Shown here piece by piece: positions 61,199-64,000 of a DNA stretch of 64,000 nucleotides. The translations under genes were made by a program, and so were the position numbers. Within the stretch, counting starts at the first letter, position 1, and every line of letters starts with the position of its first letter. The DNA comes from Mycobacterium sp. KBS0706 (GTDB lineage Bacteria; Pseudomonadota; Alphaproteobacteria; DSM-16000; Inquilinaceae): NCBI RefSeq assembly GCF_005938675.2, contig NZ_VCCH02000007.1, positions 87,979 through 151,978 of the forward strand, written 5' to 3'. The notes below the pieces were generated by a model. That model did not search any database. It was not told the DNA's origin and was given only the letters and a program-made list of their open reading frames with translations.

Positions 61199-62422
61199 TC
61201 AGCCGGCGACGACCGGTGACTTGTCCTTGCGCAGCGCGTCCATCACCGCCTTGTCGAGGTTGAGATGGCCCTGCACCAGCTCCGGCGGGGTGAGCGCCAG
61301 CCACTGGTTCAGCGACACGTCGGCGTAGGTGCTGCTCTTGAACATCTCGAGGAAGCGCAGCGTGGTGCTGCCGGTGTTCTCGATGTAGTGGCCCATGGCG
61401 AAGGGCACGTAGCCGACATCGCCGGCCGTGAAGTCGATGGTGCGGGCGGAACCGACCGCGCCGAACACGCCCATGCGGGCCTGGCCCTCGATGTAGTATT
61501 GCCACTCGTCGGCGTTCGGGTGCCAGTGCAGCTCCCGCATCCCGCCCGGCTCGATCTCCACCAGCGCGGCGGCGATGGTCTTGGAGGCCGGGAACACCGA
61601 GGAATCGGTGATGCGGACGGTGCCGCCCTTGGTCTTGATCGGGTCCTGCGCCATCATCCGGTGACTGAAGACCTGCGGCACCGGGCTCGCCCCGGCGATC
61701 CTGTCGCCGGCCAGCGAGCCTGGGATCGGCAGGTTGAAGATGTAGCGCTGGCGCGGATCCGGCGTGTTGCCGAAATACTTCGGATCGACGCCGAAATTCT
61801 TGCCCAGCACGTCGGTCGGCACATGCTTGAACCAGTCGCTCAGCAGGAAGGTGCCGTCCTCGTCGAATTCGCCGTCGTCGAACACCAGCAGGAACTCGCA
61901 GCCGTCCTTGCCCAGCCCCTGGATCGAATGCGGGATGCCGGAGGGGAAGTACCAGAGGTCGCCGACGCCGACATCGTCGACGAAGTTGTTGCCGGCGGCG
62001 TCGACGGCGGAGATCCGCGCCTCGCCATACAGCATGTAGGCCCACTCCGCCTGCTTGTGCCAATGCAGCTCGCGCGTGCCGCCGGCGTTCAGGCGCATGT
62101 TCACGCCGGCGATGTTCTTGGAGACGCTGAGCTCGCGGATCGTGACCTGGCGGGTCCAGCCGCCCTCCTCCTGGCGCACATGTGCGTCAGAGAACGAATA
62201 GCGCAGGTTCTGGAACGTGCCGCTGTCGGTCCGCGGCGGGTTCAGGAAGCTCGGATTCTCCTGGTCGCGGATCAGGTCGCGCGGGCCGGGATCGGTGCCG
62301 CCGCGGCCGGGGGTCATCGGCTGCGGCACGGCGGTGCCTTGGGCGTTCGCGCCGGTGGCGGCGACGGCAAGGCCGCCTGCGGCCATGGTGCCGAGGGCGG
62401 CGCGGCGGGTGAACAGGGTCAT
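61199..62422 (-). CDS. oxdC: Exported bicupin oxalate decarboxylase
   Basis: A 407-residue Mn-dependent bicupin splitting oxalate to formate and CO2 (EC 4.1.1.2). The N-terminus [29 protein letters not shown] is a twin-arginine-like signal. N-cupin ligands are His120, His122, Glu126 and His165; the C-cupin repeats the pattern in [14 protein letters not shown] and [11 protein letters not shown]. The lid over the N-terminal site reads DEDGT (187-191), where Bacillus OxdC has SENST; the essential Glu is kept (Glu188). SD ggagga precedes ATG 62422. It would create formate in the periplasm, matching the channel and dehydrogenase downstream. Confidence 0.88.
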   Translation of the reverse strand: MTLFTRRAALGTMAAGGLAVAATGANAQGTAVPQPMTPGRGGTDPGPRDLIRDQENPSFLNPPRTDSGTFQNLRYSFSDAHVRQEEGGWTRQVTIRELSVSKNIAGVNMRLNAGGTRELHWHKQAEWAYMLYGEARISAVDAAGNNFVDDVGVGDLWYFPSGIPHSIQGLGKDGCEFLLVFDDGEFDEDGTFLLSDWFKHVPTDVLGKNFGVDPKYFGNTPDPRQRYIFNLPIPGSLAGDRIAGASPVPQVFSHRMMAQDPIKTKGGTVRITDSSVFPASKTIAAALVEIEPGGMRELHWHPNADEWQYYIEGQARMGVFGAVGSARTIDFTAGDVGYVPFAMGHYIENTGSTTLRFLEMFKSSTYADVSLNQWLALTPPELVQGHLNLDKAVMDALRKDKSPVVAG

Positions 62423-62946
62423 ATGGTCCTCCAGTCCTTCGTGGTCCCGGCTTTTCAGGAGCCGGACCGCACGTCGCGGACGCTGAGCGCCGCGGCGGCG
62501 TCATGGATCCACGCGTCGATCGTCTTTCCCGGGAGGCGGGGAGGGGGAGGTCGGCAGTCGATCGCCGGGGGCCTCGCCCGCGCCTTCGGCCCAAGCCGAT
62601 TGGCACGTTGGTGTGAGGGTCGGGGGCAGCAGGCGGAGCGGCGGTTTCGGTTGTAACCCGGAAGGATCGTCGCTTCGGCCATCGCCGGTCCGACCGTCGA
62701 TGTCTCGAAAGAAAACGCCCTTTGCGGGCCCGGCACCATCATATTGGCGGTTGGCTTCGTAACCGGGAGCGGTGCCATGGGCCATACCTAGGTATAGGCC
62801 TGCGGTCAGGCCGCCCGCGGGCGTTGAGCAATGGCCGGCCCGCCGCCTACAGTGGGGGCAGGGGCATCGCGGCACGCCCGAAGTTGCCCGCAGCCATCCG
62901 GCCCGCCGCAGGCGTTCCGGCCGGACGTGATCGCAGGAGAGAGACC
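62423..62946. other. Divergent intergenic region, oxdC / aldo-keto reductase
   Basis: A 524-bp stretch without a convincing gene. The frames through it are Pro/Arg-rich, as expected from antisense GC bias. It contains the palindrome at 62784-62795 and the start signals of both genes; nothing else recognised. Confidence 0.5.
62784..62795. promoter_or_regulatory. Perfect palindrome atacctaggtat
   Basis: A 12-bp exact palindrome, 163 bp before the aldo-keto reductase start and about 360 bp before oxdC. It stands out in otherwise GC-rich sequence and could be a regulator half-site pair. The owner is unknown. Confidence 0.35.
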
Positions 62947-63900
62947 GTGGAACTGCGCAATCTGGGCCGGTCCGGCATCCGGGTCGGGCCGCTGGCCCTC
63001 GGCGGCAACGTGTTCGGCTGGACCGCGGACGAAGCCGCCTCCTTCCGGGTGCTCGACGCCTTCGTCGATGCCGGGCTGAATCTGATCGACACCGCCGACG
63101 CCTATTCCACCTGGGCGCCCGGCAACAAAGGCGGCGAGTCGGAGACGATCATCGGCCGTTGGCTGAAGCGCAGCGGCAAGCGCGACCGGGTGGTGGTCGC
63201 CACCAAGGTCGGCTGGGAGATGCCGGGCCGGCCGCAGCGCAAGGACCTGTCGCCGGCCTGGATCCGCGAGGAGGTCGAGAATTCGCTGCGCCGGCTGCAG
63301 GTCGACGTCATCGACCTGTACCAATCGCATCACGACGACCTGGAAACGCCGCAGGAGGAGACGCTGGCGGCCCATGCCGCGCTGATCAAGGCGGGCAAGG
63401 TGCGGGCGATCGGCGCCTCGAATTTCTCGGCCGACCGTTTGGCCTCGGCCCTGAAGTTGAGCGCCGAGAAGGGCCTGCCGCGCTACGAGACGATGCAGCC
63501 GCACTACAACCTCTACGACCGCTCGGGCTATGAGGGGCCGATGGAGGATCTGTGCCGGCGCGAGGACGTCGGCGTGATCACCTATTTCTCGCTCGCCAGC
63601 GGCTTCCTGACCGGCAAGTACCGTAGCGAGGCCGACCTCTCGAAGAGCGCCCGCGGCGGCGGCATGAAGGACCGGCTGAACCCGCGCGGCCTGCGCATCC
63701 TCGACGCGCTCGACCGGGTGGCCGAGGCGCATGGCGTGCGCCCGGCCACGGTGGCGCTGGCCTGGCTGATCGCCCGCCCCGGTATCACCGCCCCGATCGC
63801 CAGCGCCACCAGCCCGGAACAGCTCGACGACCAGATCGCCGCGACCCGGCTGACCCTGGCGGCCGACGAGATCCGGCTCCTGGACGAGTCGGGGAGATAG
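62947..63900 (+). CDS. Aldo/keto reductase (YajO/Tas-like)
   Basis: A 317-residue NADPH-dependent TIM-barrel reductase. The catalytic tetrad is visible: Asp48 and Tyr53 (LIDTADAY), Lys87 (VVVATKVG) and His128/129 (LYQSHHDD). It also has GASNFSADRL and the C-terminal cofactor-binding PIASATSPEQLDDQI. GTG 62947 is chosen because it follows aggagagagacc and yields the family N-terminus ELRNLGRSGIRV; upstream in-frame starts lie in repeat-free but noncoding-looking sequence. The substrate is unknown. Confidence 0.9.
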   Translation: MELRNLGRSGIRVGPLALGGNVFGWTADEAASFRVLDAFVDAGLNLIDTADAYSTWAPGNKGGESETIIGRWLKRSGKRDRVVVATKVGWEMPGRPQRKDLSPAWIREEVENSLRRLQVDVIDLYQSHHDDLETPQEETLAAHAALIKAGKVRAIGASNFSADRLASALKLSAEKGLPRYETMQPHYNLYDRSGYEGPMEDLCRREDVGVITYFSLASGFLTGKYRSEADLSKSARGGGMKDRLNPRGLRILDALDRVAEAHGVRPATVALAWLIARPGITAPIASATSPEQLDDQIAATRLTLAADEIRLLDESGR

Positions 63901-63915
63901 GGCTGGGGTCCGGGA

Positions 63916-64000
63916 TCACCCCGGCCGGCGCGACACGGGCAGCCTGACCCCCGGCTCGGGCTGCTCCTGCAGCACCTCGCGGCGGAAGCGGACGAGGCGG
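63916..64000 (-). CDS. C-terminal end of an unidentified minus-strand gene (truncated by window)
   Basis: A reading frame enters from the right edge on the minus strand and stops at 63916-63918. Its last 27 residues read VLQEQPEPGVRLPVSRRPG at the end. It is too short to assign, and it is convergent with the aldo/keto reductase gene, 15 bp apart. It could be noncoding. Confidence 0.35.
   Translation of the reverse strand, partial: RLVRFRREVLQEQPEPGVRLPVSRRPG

Noticed and set aside
62455..62778. 107-codon minus-strand frame upstream of oxdC
   Set aside because: Pro/Arg-rich, no ribosome binding site and no family; more likely the oxdC promoter region.

Overview
The window is GC-rich DNA with dense genes, many GTG starts and ATGA/GTGA start-stop overlaps. 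This fits a free-living alphaproteobacterium, probably Rhodospirillales (Azospirillum/Inquilinus-like). The group is inferred from family resemblance, for example a sugar dehydrogenase close to the Azospirillum L-arabinose 1-dehydrogenase, and from large ABC-transporter content. I see no rRNA, tRNA, CRISPR, transposase or prophage genes.

Layout. 0-5.6 kb: a sugar ABC transporter operon (binding protein cut by the window edge, double ATPase, two permeases) ending in an arabinose/galactose-type 1-dehydrogenase; a DUF559 nuclease gene bracketed by inverted palindromic repeats sits inside it. 5.8-9.7 kb: a small secreted protein, a Tat-exported phosphocholine-specific phospholipase C and a CDF metal exporter. 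9.7-20.4 kb: an oligopeptide-type uptake locus with three binding proteins, one permease/ATPase set, and an XRE-cupin regulator plus GAF protein on the opposite strand, with a perfect operator-like inverted repeat between the two arms. 20.4-26.1 kb: an orphan amino-acid binding protein, three paralogous LuxR-type regulators and an MFS carrier. 26.4-39.9 kb: mostly housekeeping and accessory genes (pyrE/pyrC divergent pair, DUF4242, a large ATPase-LuxR regulator, DUF938 methyltransferase, LysE exporter, AraC, DUF899, GST, M23-like protein, ribonuclease D).

40.4-47.1 kb is the most unusual region: a six-gene phosphonate biosynthesis operon. PEP mutase and phosphonopyruvate decarboxylase make phosphonoacetaldehyde. 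The other four genes are an alanine-dehydrogenase/PNT-family reductase, a protein carrying two methyltransferase domains, an AdoMet-decarboxylase-type pyruvoyl enzyme and a gamma-butyrobetaine-hydroxylase-like dioxygenase. I do not recognise this combination as a known pathway. It begins after an AT-rich stretch, ends in a strong hairpin, and is bracketed by two similar same-orientation repeats about 7.2 kb apart. LysR, EamA-exporter and TetR genes follow on the other strand.

50.1-57.8 kb: a tartrate-dehydratase-like enolase, the nadA-nadB-nadC operon, and a histidine kinase/FixJ-type regulator pair. 57.9-62.4 kb: a likely oxalate-to-CO2 module, with an exported oxalate decarboxylase, a formate-type channel and a cytoplasmic molybdopterin formate-dehydrogenase-like enzyme. 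The window ends with an aldo/keto reductase and the tail of an unidentified gene. A family of GC-rich palindromic repeats recurs between genes at about 0.8, 1.2, 5.7, 17.5-17.8, 26.3, 35.6 and 57.9 kb.
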